This document shows positions 25,455 through 36,440 of a DNA stretch of 64,000 bases, one piece after another (positions within the stretch are counted from its first letter, which is position 1; the number at the start of each line of letters is the position of its first letter). Location of the stretch: NCBI RefSeq assembly GCF_047663525.1, contig NC_092611.1, positions 7,973,001-8,037,000 of the forward strand. The letters run 5' to 3'. Below the pieces are notes generated by a model that saw only the letters and a program-made list of their open reading frames with translations, was not told where the DNA came from and did no database searches. Origin of the DNA: Anas platyrhynchos (lineage: Eukaryota; Chordata; Aves; Anseriformes; Anatidae). The position numbers and the translations under genes are program-made.

Positions 25455-28400
25455 CTAGGAAGAAGAAAGAAAATCAGAAGGGAGTTAACTCTGCCCACAC
25501 ACCTCTCCGGGATGCGAAATCCACACCCTGTGTGAGCTTGCTTTGCTCTCCTGCTCCGAAAGCCCCAAGCAAGGGGATGCAAGAAGAACACAAGGCATCA
25601 ACATCAGAAAGAAGTGCTCCAAATCCAGCTCCCTAAGCCCAGGAACAGCAGAGAACTATTTCAATTTTGGCCACTGCAATGCTGTCAGCCAGGACTTGGC
25701 CACCACAAGAAGCTCCTGCCGGAGAGACAGGTGATATGGCAAGGCCTGGCTGGGAGCAGCTTGGTTCCAGGGATGTTAACAGAACACACAGCTGCAATTC
25801 ATGTGGATTTGTAGTTCTTATGGCCTGCTAATTTTATAGTCCCAGATGGCTCGGCGTGTTGAAACAGCTCTGTGGGGACACCAGGATCTCAGCAGGGTGC
25901 CTGGAAGGCATGGAGGAGTGACCCTGCACCACTGCCCAGCCTTCCAGCAAGCTCCTGTGACCACACACTGCTGGGTGGTGGCAAGGAGGAACAAGACAAG
26001 CGTTGGCTGCCCAACACAAGCGCTGTCCAGGAGGGAGGAATGTGTTCATCGATACAGCAGAGCGAACAGGGTTTGCAGAGGGGTTCAGTTTCAGAGGCAG
26101 CACATGCATTTGCATGCCTGCGGTCAAGCTAAGTAACTTCTTAGCAAAGAGTCAACACGTTGATTTTTCATTTTGAAAACCACCAAAAATATTTACCAGA
26201 CAGCTTTAAACTCCAACACCAAGTGGTACAGCCTGCTGGAATTCCCCTTCCCTTGCACGCTGGTCACCAGATGACGAAAGCCAACCATTTGTCTAGCTGT
26301 CCTCATCGGTGCCACCAGCTAGTGAAGCATGTCTGGCTGCTGCTTACTGAAATCACAACTGTGCTGAGCCAGAGCCTTGCTCGTGCAGGCACCTGGCTCT
26401 GCTCACAACCACCAGACCCCCAAGCCTGGGGCTGAGTGACCTTGTCTTGCTGCAGAAGAGGGAACACAACTTTTTATTGCCTGCTTCAGCTGTACAACTG
26501 CTCTCTTCCAGCTCATCCAGCCCATCAGACCTGTGGACAGCAACATCCCTCATCCCCCCAAAAGGCCATCCCCCCTGCAGATACGTACCTGACATGCTCC
26601 CCGGGGGAAGCATAGGCCTGTCTGGCAGCAGCTCGTCGTCAGAGGTGGCAATGGTTTTGATGGCATTGTGGTAAAGAGGCGTGGAGCTGGGCATAGCATA
26701 CTTGGACATCTGAGACATCATCAGGGAAAGGGGGTTCTGGGAGGGCGATGGATCCGGGGAGGAAGTAAAAGGCATATTGGGGTTCATGGTGCTGGAGGCT
26801 GGCTGGTTACTGGCTGGTGCCGAAGAACTGCTCCTGGGCCCAGAAGGGAGAGAACCTGCAAGCAAGAAAGAGACGGCTCAGTACTGCCCACGTGCTGGGG
26901 CTTCCTCCTGTCAGACAGCAACCCCATCCCCTCCTTAGGATGGCAGCCGTCAGAGAAGGCTGCAAGACAGCTGGCAAGGCCCGGAGCCCTCCAGCCTCAG
27001 AGGAGGCTCATGCTCCAGCACCTGGGACGTCCACACACCCGCCAAAACCACGCACACTCCCACACAAGACAGCAACGTACCCTGATCCAGTCCTGCCATG
27101 GAAGCAGAGGAGTTCATGCTGAGCGGCTGCTTGCTCTGGGTGACTCCTGGGCTGGGCAGCGTGGCTTTGGGAGACGGCACCCAGCCGGGGGAAGGAACAG
27201 CCATGGAGGGGGACTTCAGGCGGCTCGGTGAGCCCGTGGGGGACCGGACGTTAAGTGAGGAGCTCATCACCTGGGGGGACTTAAGGGGTCCAGACTGGTT
27301 AGAAGGTGGCATGCTGACCATCTGTGAGGGCGTCTGCGGGGACTTGAGGTTGGCAGAAGGGGAAGTGACCAGCGGTGAATGCACTTGGCTGAGGGTGGGG
27401 GACTTGAGGTGCCCCATGCTGGGGGAATTCATCTGGCTGATGTTGATGGTGAGGTCAGAGGGCCGGCGGCCCAGCCCCCGGGAAGGTGCTGGATGCATGT
27501 TGGCCAAGTTGCCCCCTTGTGCGGGTGTAGGATTGGTGGCTGGAGGCAGAGGGATGTGGCTGAGTCTGGTGGTGCCGCTGATGCTCCCCACGGGCATGGT
27601 GCCCTGCTCAGGGCTGAACATGTCTGAGGTGCTGCCCATCTCCTGGGACATGTTGGGGTAAGGTCCTTGCCCGCCTGAGAAGCCTTGTTGTCCTTGGCTG
27701 GGGAACTGGGAGGGAATCACCATTTTCTGCGCCCCCCCCAGCATGGCGTTGCCGTTGCCGTTCTGAGCCCTCACCCTGGCCAGCTCCTCGGGGCTCATGC
27801 CCTGGTGGGCCATCATGTCAGGGCCCCTCATCTTCTGCGACATCATCATCTGCTGCTGGGGGGTCATCTGCACGTTGAGGTTCATGTTCATGTTCATGTT
27901 GACATTCATGTTCATGTTGAGGTTGCCGGGGCCCATGGGTGCATCCATGTCCCGAAGGCCCGACTGGCTCATAGGGGGGCTCAGCATCCCCCGTGTGCCT
28001 GCAAAATCCATTCCCATGGGGGCACTGCTCAGGCTGTCCCCCGTTATCTGCCCAGCAAACATGGATTGATCCATCTGCCTGTGAGCTTGTATCATCCTCT
28101 CCATCTCCATCCCCTGGCCCATGGAGTTGCTGGACATCCCCATGGGCCTCTGCATTGCAACCGGGCGTTTCTCCATCAGCTGGTGCCTCAGGATCTCCTC
28201 CCTGGCACGGGGATTCATGAACCTTTCAGGGTCCCCTTGCCCCGATGGGTACGGCAGGGAGCCTTGCGGAAAGTTCCCAGGGCCTCCCATAGGAGGCAGA
28301 TCATCGCTCCATCCCATGCCAGGCCTGACCGGCCTCTGCATAGCATTCATGGGCCCAAGAGCATCCAAGGACATGTTCTGCATCCCTCCAAAGCCAGAGA

Positions 28401-31400
28401 CTCTCTGCATTTGATTTCCAGGGAATCGTGGCCCTGGGAAGGGCGGCCCTCCCCTTAGCTGCATAGGGTCCTGCACGTCTATAGGACCCCGCAGCTGGCC
28501 GCCCATCCCTGGTGGCCACTGCTCCCCAGGCTTGCTGTGGTAAGGTGGCGGGGGCCCACGCATCATCATGCTGCCCATAGACTGTGGAATCATGATCTCC
28601 TGCATGGGCCGCCCGTGGATGCTGATCTGCTCCTCTTTCCGGCGCTTCTCCTCGTAGTACTCTTCCTGCAGCTTCCTCCAGGCGACTTGCTCCGGTGTCA
28701 GGCTGTCCTGGTTCAGCCGCTGCATCATCATGTTCATCTGCTGCCCCATGTCAGTGCCCGGATGGTGGGGTACCTCATGCTCCAGGCTGGGGCCACCGAG
28801 GCTCTGGGTCTGGGAAATCATGGACTGCAGAGGCTCTTCGTACTTCTTCATGCTGGCAGGGGGTACAGGAGGCTGGGCAGGGGCAGCCTGGGGCTGAGGG
28901 GCAGTGCCACCCTCCCCTGTGGTTTGGCCGGACTTCAGGAAGGGCTCAGCCTCCCCACTGCGCAGCAGCAGGCGCTCAATGTCCCGCAGGGTCTGCAGAG
29001 AGCGCTCGCGGTGCTCCAGCTGCTCCTTCGAGAGCCCCTCGGAGTTCATAGGGTTTCTGGGGCCCAGGCCTGCCTGCCCGTTCCCCTGCATCCCTGAGCC
29101 TGGGCCCTCCCCGAGGAGGCTGGAGCTGGGTGTAGCCGAGTCCACTTGCCCAGGCTGCATGGTGTTGGCAGATGCAGTGGGCGTATTGGGGTGGTTATTC
29201 CCGGGCTGGTTGCTGGCACTGTTGTTTCCCAGAGAGTTGGGAGTCAGATCTCTCCGGACATCTTCACTTGTCCCTTCCTGGGGCAGGCTGCTGGGCGCAG
29301 GCAAAGCTGTTTGACCGATGGACTGAGGCGGAGGAGGAGGCTGCGGTGGGGGAGGCTGTGGCTGGCTAGCTTGAGGTGCTGGTGGCTGGGTCTGTGGAGT
29401 GTTGGCAGCAGGAGGGTTCATCGGAGGCTGCTCAGCAACCCCCAGCACTTTGTGAGCTGGCGCCTGGTAAAGAAAAGGGAAGCCAAAGTGAGCAGGAAAA
29501 AAAAACTGTGCATGGTTTTCCCCATACCCTCTAAAGGAGACTACGCTGTCCCAGAAACATGCCGCACGGCTGCTCTGCCTTCATTCCTCGTGGGGAAGAA
29601 GCAGGCCCTATCGCATGCTCTAGAAATCCACAGTTATGTGTTCTGCCAGCGTGGCTGCAGGGCCACACACCATGCCCCATCCCAAACTCTTCACAGCTTA
29701 CAGCAACCAGGACTCACTCTGAAGAGGTTTCAGAGAAAAGCAGCTTCCCACACCACTGAAAGGGAATTCTGACGCCCCCCTTCCTTCACAGCTGAGTCAG
29801 GAGCTGGGAGAAATGGCCATATCAGAAGGGAAGGGTCAGCAGCACATGCCAACAGGAGCGTTTGGTCCACAGTTGGTATACCTGGTCTAACTTTGCCCGC
29901 GGGACGTTTTGCTGATGATAGGCCAGAATGGAGTCAGCTCGGCCCTGCAAGACAGCTTCCGCAGCTCTGGGGAGAGAGAACCAACCGCCCAAGGTCAGAC
30001 ATTGAGCCCCATCCCAGGCCCCTGGTGCCACCGCCTCTCTTCAGCCCTACAGGGAAATCTTAGGAGGCAAATGAGTAGGAGGGATAAGCTCAGAGTCCCC
30101 CCACCTGTCCTGCACAGGCCACGGTGAGGTTCCCTCACTGAAGACCACTTGCCTTGGACTTTGCATCTTCCCATGTGCTGTGCTGGGCCCTCTGCTCTGC
30201 TTTGTGCCTGTTGTTCCACGCTGCCTTAAGGGTGGCTTGTTGCCAAAATGCTCTGGGATCTACCACACAGAATCTGTGATCTAACAAGCTGGACTCCGCG
30301 GCTGAGGTAACGCAGGACAGAGGTGAGGAAACGAGTGGCGAACACCGAGTGTTGCATGGCACTCCCTGTGACACCCCAACCCCCTGAATCAGTTCAGCAG
30401 CTCACACTGCTTTGGGCAAAGCTTCGGTTAGATGCTGACTAGATATACTCTACGGTGAACATCACAGAAAGCAGCGCTAGACGCTGCTGAGAGGAAGTGT
30501 GCACAGAAGGCAAAGTTTGCCCATGAGCAGTAGCTGCCAGCAAACTTCCTGAACCCCAGCAGGGCTTCCAGGTCCCCAGCAGGGACCCACTCTGCGTAAC
30601 TGAACAGAGCCAGACACGTTTCTCCAGCCCTCCTGGAGTCAAGTGCAGCACACAGCAGGCTGCTGTGCCAGGCCAGTCCCACAGGAGTGGAAGGTACCAG
30701 GGTTTCCTGCTTACGTGTTAGCAAGGTGCGTTGTGAAGACGTAAACGAACTGCGAGGGCTGCTTTCCTGCTCCGCTGCCTCCTCCTCCTGCACCGTCCGA
30801 CCGTAAGCCCGGGGCAGCACCATGAGGCGTGCTGGAAGAACTGGTCTCGTTCAGGTTTGGCAACGGGTTGGACCCTGGGCCAAGCTGCGAGGCTGTGGAC
30901 ATCGCAGGGTCTGCTACATTACAATCTGCGGGAGCACAGGAGTCGAGTTAGTAAAGCCAGCACAGCAAGGGAACCAGGGCAGTCCTTGCCAAATGGCACC
31001 GTTGTCTGCACCAGGAGAATTAACAAAGGGGGTGCAGGGCAGGAGGAAGGCTGGAGCAGCAGCCCTCAGCCACAGCAGAGGGATCAGTCTCTGCGTAAAG
31101 GCCACGCCACTGCAGAGCCGGGCATGAAAATGCCTCTCGGTGTCAGGGCGCTTCTCTTCTAGAGTCACAGAGGAGAAGCCAAGGGCCCGGCACCCTGAGC
31201 TCCTGACACCGGCAGATGGCAGCACCCACCCAGCAGGCCCAGGCGTGGGGGTGTCCCCAAGCACCCCAGGAGCCCAGTTTGGGTCTCCCCTTCACCTCAG
31301 GGCGAGGGGTCGGGCTCACCTCAGCTCCCTTCCCACGGCCGTAGTGAGAGACACATGGGTGAGCAGAGGAAGGAAGGGCTGCTTTTTGCCAGTGCTAATC

Positions 31401-34400
31401 ATTAATCATCATCAATCGTTAAACAATATTCCTAATTCATATTAATAAGCACCATTCATGGCTGTCCTCTCGCATGGCTCCATACACACACGCTCTCCTT
31501 TCACCAGGGCCCTCCCTGCAGACCCCCGGGCACGCCAGCAGCCTGTCACAAAGCAGCGAAGAGCAGAGACACCACTGGAAACCTGACGGGGGGTGACACA
31601 GATCCCTCCAACCCACTGGGAGAAGTGGTTTGGGGAAACATCTTGGAGAAGATGGCACAAAAGCCCCCCTCAGCTTGGTGGCACACACGTCTGTGTTTCA
31701 CATCCACCACAGCCCTTGGGTGCCACCAGGCCCTGCCCTGTGGCCTTTTCAGTACTTAAACAGGCCTCACAAAAATATGAAGAGCGACTTTTTTGTGGGC
31801 AGATAATGATAGAACGAGGGGGAATGGGTTTAAGCTAAAAGAAGGGGGATCTAGATTGGGTATTAGGAGGAAATTCTTCGCTCAGAGGGCAGTGAGGTGC
31901 AGGAACACGATGCCCGGAGGAGCTGCGGATGCCCCATGCCTGAAGGCATTCAGGCCATTTCATGATTCTGTGAAATATTCTCCCTGCTGCAAATTGAAAG
32001 TAAGCTGAATCCTAAATGCAAAATATCCGAGAGTTTTGATGCATTTAGAAAACAGGAGAGACCTATGTGTTGCTGCCCAACACCCTCACGAAACACGCAC
32101 ATTTGCTGACTCACTGCAATATCAAACTGCCACAGCAGGGAGAGTGCTGCTTCCAAAGAGAAACAGACATCTTTTTTCTAACATCTTGAACTCTAGTGGA
32201 CAGAGAGATGGAAATTTAAGCGACTAGACGTGGAAGCTCACAAAACCTTCATACCTATAAAATTTCAAAACATCATCCTAGGCTTTAGGAACAGCCGGGC
32301 TTCAACTCATGGCCGTGGCTGGAAGTGGAAGAAACCACAACACTCACAGCACAACGGCCTGCCACAACACACTCGGAGAGATTTGGCTTTATTTGAGCTG
32401 CTGGGTGGGTGAGGGTGGGCACTCACTGTGTGCACTGCTGATGGGCTTGTCGTCTTCCTCGCTGTCTGGTCCCGAGCACCATTCGTCCCCGCTGTACGGC
32501 TGCTTCCTTTCCAGCACACACCGCCGCTTGCTGCGGGGAGCTACCTCACCTGTGGAAGGACACCACGATCAGAAGAGCTGAGCTGAAGAGCCCTTTTGGG
32601 GGGCTGGGGCTCTTCCCGGCTGCATGCCACACACCGGGTCACCTTGGGAAGCACAAGGTGCAAGGGCCAGGCTCTTCAGTTCGGAGCTCACCAAAGCCCA
32701 GGCTCACCGACCACATCCCACAGCTGGCACTGAGACACCGTCCCCTGCCAAGGGCCACCCTGGGCATGGTGTGCCAAGACCCTAAACAGCAATGGGATGC
32801 ACTGGTGAGACACAGCCTCCTCAGGAGGCAGAGCGCTGGTTGTAGTGCTGCCAGGATGGCACAGTCAGTACCAGACTGTCTGCCGTTCACAAAAACTCAA
32901 AGTCTAGCACAACAGACAGGCAGGGAGCTTGTCAGAGGCCTGCTGGTTTCCTCCCCTTTCTCTTGCTAGCTCCAAGCAGGCAGTTCCTGCGAGGGTGTCC
33001 TGATGAACCACCGAGCAAGGCTGTCTTTTTGGCCTGGCCGCAGACTTCAGAGCAGTGGGAGAAGAGAAATGACAACACTCACCTCTCCCCCTGCCTCCCC
33101 ACCAAGCAACCAAAGGCAGACAGCCTCCAAAATTGAGCGGAAATAAAAAAGAGACGGGACCAGAGCATGACTATGGGGGATGCTCGAGGACAGAGCTGAG
33201 CGAGGCAGCTGACACAGCCCGTGCTGAGCAGAGCTGAGCTTCTTGGCTTGCAGGTTGCTTTCCTACCCTTGGGGACTACCAATTTCCCAGCAAGGCAGAG
33301 AAGTGGTTGGTTTCCACAGGTCCTGTTGATATCTACACCTTCCATCAAGTACACACGTGTCAGAGTGCTCCGAGGGATGGCTCTGCCAGCCCAGCCAGGA
33401 TGCAAGGGGTGAGCAGCCTCACGCTGACATCCCCCAGCCCCAGTAAAGGTCCTGGAGCACCTGCTCAGACTGGGCTGGGCGCTGTTCTTTAGCATAACAC
33501 TGACTGATCACCCTTTGTACAACATCGAGTCGTTTACAGGCCGTATTCACGTGACACATCAATGAATTGCAGCAGAAATTGAGGACATTCAGGCATTCAG
33601 TCCTGATCTGTCATTTCAGTGATTTTCTGCTCCTTGGGCACCGTTGGCATTTCTCTCCCCCCAAGCCTGCTTCCTGCAGCCAAGCGCCACACGCAGCCAT
33701 TGAGCACCAGGCTTGGTGGAATGCAAGAAACTACAGGGAAGGGCAGCTGGGGCAGGGAAGCCAGAGGGTTTGGAAGTACTGACTCAGCCCTTTTCCAGAA
33801 GCCACATGCTTCAGCACAAGAGTCACCCCTAGCTGATGAAACCACAGAGCTGTTCAGACAGAGACCCTTGCAGCACCTCCTCGCTAACCACAGCGGAGTA
33901 GCTGGACAGCTGCAAGAATACCACAAAGGCAGAGCTTTGCCAGCAGCGAGGAGACAGAAAAAAAAAAAACACAAAACTAAATCCTGTCCTGAGTTGAAAG
34001 TCTGTACAACACAGAGCAGGGGCACTTGGAGCAGTTTCAGTGAAGGTCTTGCTCAGCACACCTCAGAAGCCCATGAAAAGCAGAGTCCAAGGCTCCCAGT
34101 GCAACCAGCAGTTTAGGGAATGAAATGCAAAAAAAAAAAGCAACAAAACAAAACACAGGGACAACAGTCAGCCACTCTGCTCCCAAAGCTGCAGCTATGC
34201 CAAGCAGAGATGCAAAAGATGCACAGGCAGCCAGGGCAAGCCCGAACAGCAGTGGCAGCATGGAAACACAAGATGCTCACAGCTGCTCCGAGCCCTGGTC
34301 CTGCCAAGATGCTTGGAGCAACCGAGAGAAGGGCTGCCTGAGTCAAGCTTTAGGAGCACGCTACCTTTCGATTCCGTGTCCAGCGACGGGGTGCTGGCTT

Positions 34401-34728
34401 CTCGTTGCTCTCCGGAGTCCACTGAGATGCTTCGTTCCCGTTTCACCTTGCCCTTCAAGGAGCTGAAGTTTGGGACAGCGTTCTGGCTGTTTTTCAGTCC
34501 AGAGTTGCCAGGGGAGATCTGAGTGGCCTTGCTGCCATGGCTGCCCGCCCCCACACCCTTGGAGCCCAGGTTGCAGGTGGGTGCTTGGCTCACGTTGTGG
34601 TGCTGGGCTGGGGCACCGCCGCTGCCTGCCTTGCCATGGCTGGGCAGTTTGTTGTCAGGGTGCATTGGTTTGGCTGGAGCGGCCCACGGCACCACTGCAG
34701 GGAGCTCCCAGGCCCTTCGGTCAGAAAC
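24295..34728 (-). CDS. BCL9L: BCL9L (B9L, BCL9-2), beta-catenin/Pygopus adaptor; seven coding exons, initiator exon missing
   Basis: Nuclear co-activator that bridges beta-catenin to the PHD finger of Pygopus in Wnt target-gene transcription. Minus-strand exons in order: 34365-34728, 32427-32549, 30715-30925, 29882-29966, 27081-29463, 26589-26855, 24295-25454. All phases agree and give 1,530 residues to the stop; human BCL9L has about 1,500. Numbering from the first visible residue: basic block KGKVKRERSISVDSGEQRE, nuclear-signal-like RSKRRCVLERKQ, HD1 (QFVYVFTTHLAN...LAYHQQN, 221-253), HD2 helix (LSKEQLEHRERSLQ...ERLLL, 405-428), an Asn-Met repeat, SP-rich LKSP repeats, and a C-terminal block with NDPELSEVIRPTPTGIPEF before the final NLPF. 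The exon upstream of 34728 with the start codon was not found. HD1 with YVFTTHLAN and the C-terminus distinguish it from BCL9. Confidence 0.97.
26589..26855 (-). CDS. BCL9L: BCL9L penultimate coding exon
   Basis: Encodes (G)SLPSGPRSSSSAPASNQP, then MNPNMPFTSSPDPSPSQNPL, MSQMSKYAMPSSTPLYHNA and IKTIATSDDELLPDRPMLPP. The MSQMSKYAMPSSTPLYHNAI block is a conserved BCL9-family signature. Acceptor CTTGCAG, donor GTACGT. Confidence 0.96.
27081..29463 (-). CDS. BCL9L: BCL9L large central exon with HD2 (beta-catenin binding)
   Basis: A 2,383-nt exon (residues 262-1055). It starts APAHKVLGVAEQPP and passes through a Pro/Gln-rich segment. The HD2 helix at 28963-29034 (LSKEQLEHRERSLQTLRDIE) contacts armadillo repeat 1 of beta-catenin. 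It then reaches SLTPEQVAWRKLQEEYYEEK and Met/Gly/Pro-rich sequence, the Asn-Met repeat (27871-27924), GLGRRPSDLTI and repeated LKSP motifs. Ends MAGLDQ plus one nucleotide; donor GTACGT at 27075-27080. Confidence 0.97.
27871..27924 (-). repeat. BCL9L: Coding Asn-Met repeat (AAC ATG)n in BCL9L
   Basis: Eighteen codons read NLNMNMNVNMNMNMNLNV, every second residue Asn. The hexanucleotide repeat is interrupted by Leu and Val codons and stays in frame. Confidence 0.9.
29882..29966 (-). CDS. BCL9L: BCL9L coding exon, second half of HD1
   Basis: An 85-nt exon encoding (T)AAEAVLQGRADSILAYHQQN then VPRAKLDQ, the helical half of the Pygopus-binding HD1. Acceptor CCCCAG, donor GTATAC at 29876-29881. 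Confidence 0.95.
30715..30925 (-). CDS. BCL9L: BCL9L coding exon, first half of HD1
   Basis: Encodes NCNVADPAMSTASQLGPG, a Ser/Gly-rich linker (GAGGGGSGAG) and QFVYVFTTHLAN, the beta-strand part of HD1 that packs against the Pygopus PHD finger. Ends in the split Thr codon with donor GTAAGC at 30709-30714. Confidence 0.95.
31735..31976 (+). mobile_element. CR1 LINE 3' fragment, sense to plus strand
   Basis: Contains the CR1 blocks aatgggtttaagctaaaaga, gattgggtattaggaggaaa, ttcttcgctcagagggcagtg, then gaggagctgcggatgcccca and a terminal catgattctgtgaaa. It has lost part of the usual tail. Lies in a BCL9L intron, antisense to the gene. Confidence 0.9.
32427..32549 (-). CDS. BCL9L: BCL9L coding exon with basic nuclear-signal-like motif
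   Basis: A 123-nt exon encoding EVAPRSKRRCVLERKQPYSG then DEWCSGPDSEEDDKPISSAH. It has a basic patch followed by an acidic patch, strongly conserved in the family. Acceptor TCCACAG; consensus donor GTGAGT at 32421-32426. Confidence 0.95.
34365..34728 (-). CDS. BCL9L: BCL9L first visible coding exon
   Basis: Begins in phase 0 after the acceptor TTTTCTCTTGCAG with VSDRRAWELP, then AAPAKPMHPDNKLPSHGK, where it rejoins the mammalian sequence. It continues to SLKGKVKRERSISVDSGEQ and TPSLDTESK. Donor GTAGCG at 34359-34364. An in-frame ATG at 34663-34665 (PMHPDNK) could serve as a start if no upstream exon is used. Confidence 0.92.
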
Positions 34729-36260
34729 CTGCAAGAGAAAAGGGCAGAGAGGGTCAGCACAGAGCCCGCGGGCAGAGAGCCCTCACTTATGGGGTCAGGA
34801 CGAGAACGGGGCATTGCTGCGTGCCAGCCCTGCCCTTTGGTGCACGGAAGGATGCTGAGAGCTGCTCTGGCAGTGTCAACAGAGGTCAAACACCTCTGCA
34901 ACCTCGTGGTTTGAGGGCCCCTTGTGATGTCTGGGCAGCCCAGGCGCTGCTGCTGCTAACTCAGCACCCTGCGCTGCGTTACACACGCAGGAGACAGCTG
35001 TGGGAACAGAAAGTGCTCTTGGCACAAACCCATGGAGAGAGAGAGGTCTGGGAAGGGACAGAGGAGGGCTGAAAAGGCTTGAGGCAGCAGAGGAGCTCTC
35101 CTGAGCAGAAGACCAAACAGAGAAGGTAGAAAAGGCAACGCACTGCAGGCAAGAGGAGCCCAGGGCAGGCGGCAGTGGGCAGCCAAGCCGCATCCCCGTG
35201 TCTCAGGGGCTGCAGGGATGGTGCCGGCTCCTGCCCCGAGCCCCTGCGGGGAAGCTCCCACCTCGGCAGCAGCTTCCAGCCCAGTGGGACGATGCAACAT
35301 GCCCAGGGCCTGCCGGCGAAGCTCTGCTGCTCCAGACCCAGCCCGTCTGTCTGGAAAGCCCCGCAGGCCGAGGCAGAACGTTTCGGGGAAGAGGAGGTCA
35401 GGGCAGAGCACGCAGGCTTCTGGGGGAGGCCCAGACCGGGCTCCCAGGACCTGCCACAGCCTCCTCTGCTTCAAGGAGAGCGAGCCACGTGTTTCACAGC
35501 ACCACAGCACGGTTTGAGTGGGAAGGGACCTTAAAAACCATCATATCCCAACCCTCTGCCACGGGCAGGGACACCTCCCGCTGGATCAGGTTGCCTGAAG
35601 CCCCATCCAACCTCGTCATGAGCTTGTGGAGGCTGAGGGATTACTTTGATTGCTTATTTTGGTTATGTTGCTTGCGTGACACCCCCTCCACACCGTCCCT
35701 TGCACAGGCAGATGAATTTCCCAGCACCCAGGGCTGGCTGGGGCCACGCTCCGCTCTTCCCAGCTGGCCTTAAGCAGCCCAGATGCTGAGCAGGGATTTT
35801 TTTCTGCCACCCAAGGACAGGAAGCTCCAGATGAAACCCCACATCCCTAAATAGAACAGAAAAGAGCATGGCAGCACCGTGCGCACCACCTCCAGCGTGC
35901 TGAAAGCAGGTTTGGAGACACAGCAGTGCCAAGACCCACACTTGGGCACAACGCCATCCCCAGACCGGCACACAGATAAAGACCACAGCCCCCTTTGCAG
36001 ACCCGTAACCTCTGAAAGACAGAGATGTGCTGCATCTTGCCACTAATTTCCCAACGAGTTCCCTGCCTGCAAAACGTTTTTCTTCCCTCGTGCTCCCTGC
36101 AGGGCACGGGGGAGCCAGCAGCTGGCTGGCACAGCGGTGCCCAGCGGAGAAGCCCACAGCAGCGGCACTGCGAGCTGCTGAGCCGCATCATTTGTGCACA
36201 GCTCGGCCTAAAGCTGCTCCCTCCTCCTCCACACACCTCTCCGAGGGCTCCGCTCTCGCC
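34729..36260. other. Sequence upstream of first visible BCL9L exon
   Basis: Begins with the BCL9L acceptor. GC-rich, with overlapping frames on both strands that have no family resemblance. Contains one CR1 fragment. The missing short initiator exon of BCL9L could lie here or further right. Confidence 0.5.
35494..35615 (-). mobile_element. CR1 LINE 3' fragment, antisense
   Basis: tgggaagggaccttaaaaac, then caaccctctgccacgggcag, ggacacctcccgctggatca and agccccatccaacctcg are the antisense CR1 3'-end blocks. Short and truncated. Confidence 0.9.
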
Positions 36261-36289
36261 TGGAGGAAGATGGTGAGCCACAGCGCTGA

Positions 36290-36440
36290 TTAATTTTCAC
36301 AGCACATCGGGGAGTTGCTAGCCCTTTAAGCGTCAGCCAGCCTTGCTAGCGCGCTCTGGTTCTCTGGGGACCTATTAATAGCAGCTGGAAAGATCACATC
36401 ACTCTCTGGATATTTATACCCCTCATTCCACACCAGGAGA
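36290..36440 (-). promoter_or_regulatory. Candidate regulatory element: MEF2 palindrome, E-box and TATA-like motif
   Basis: CTATTAATAG (36372-36381) matches the MEF2 consensus and abuts the E-box CAGCTG (36382-36387). TATAAATA occurs on the minus strand at 36411-36418. This AT-rich cluster borders a GC- and CpG-rich block (about 36440-36800). It could be an enhancer or alternative promoter for BCL9L. Motif matches only. Confidence 0.35.

Larger units (their letters stand above)
25455..34364 (-). other. BCL9L: BCL9L internal introns
   Basis: Introns at 25455-26588, 26856-27080 (225 nt), 29464-29881, 29967-30714, 30926-32426 and 32550-34364, all GT-AG. The only transposon recognised is the CR1 fragment at 31735-31976. 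The other frames inside them show no family resemblance. Confidence 0.85.
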
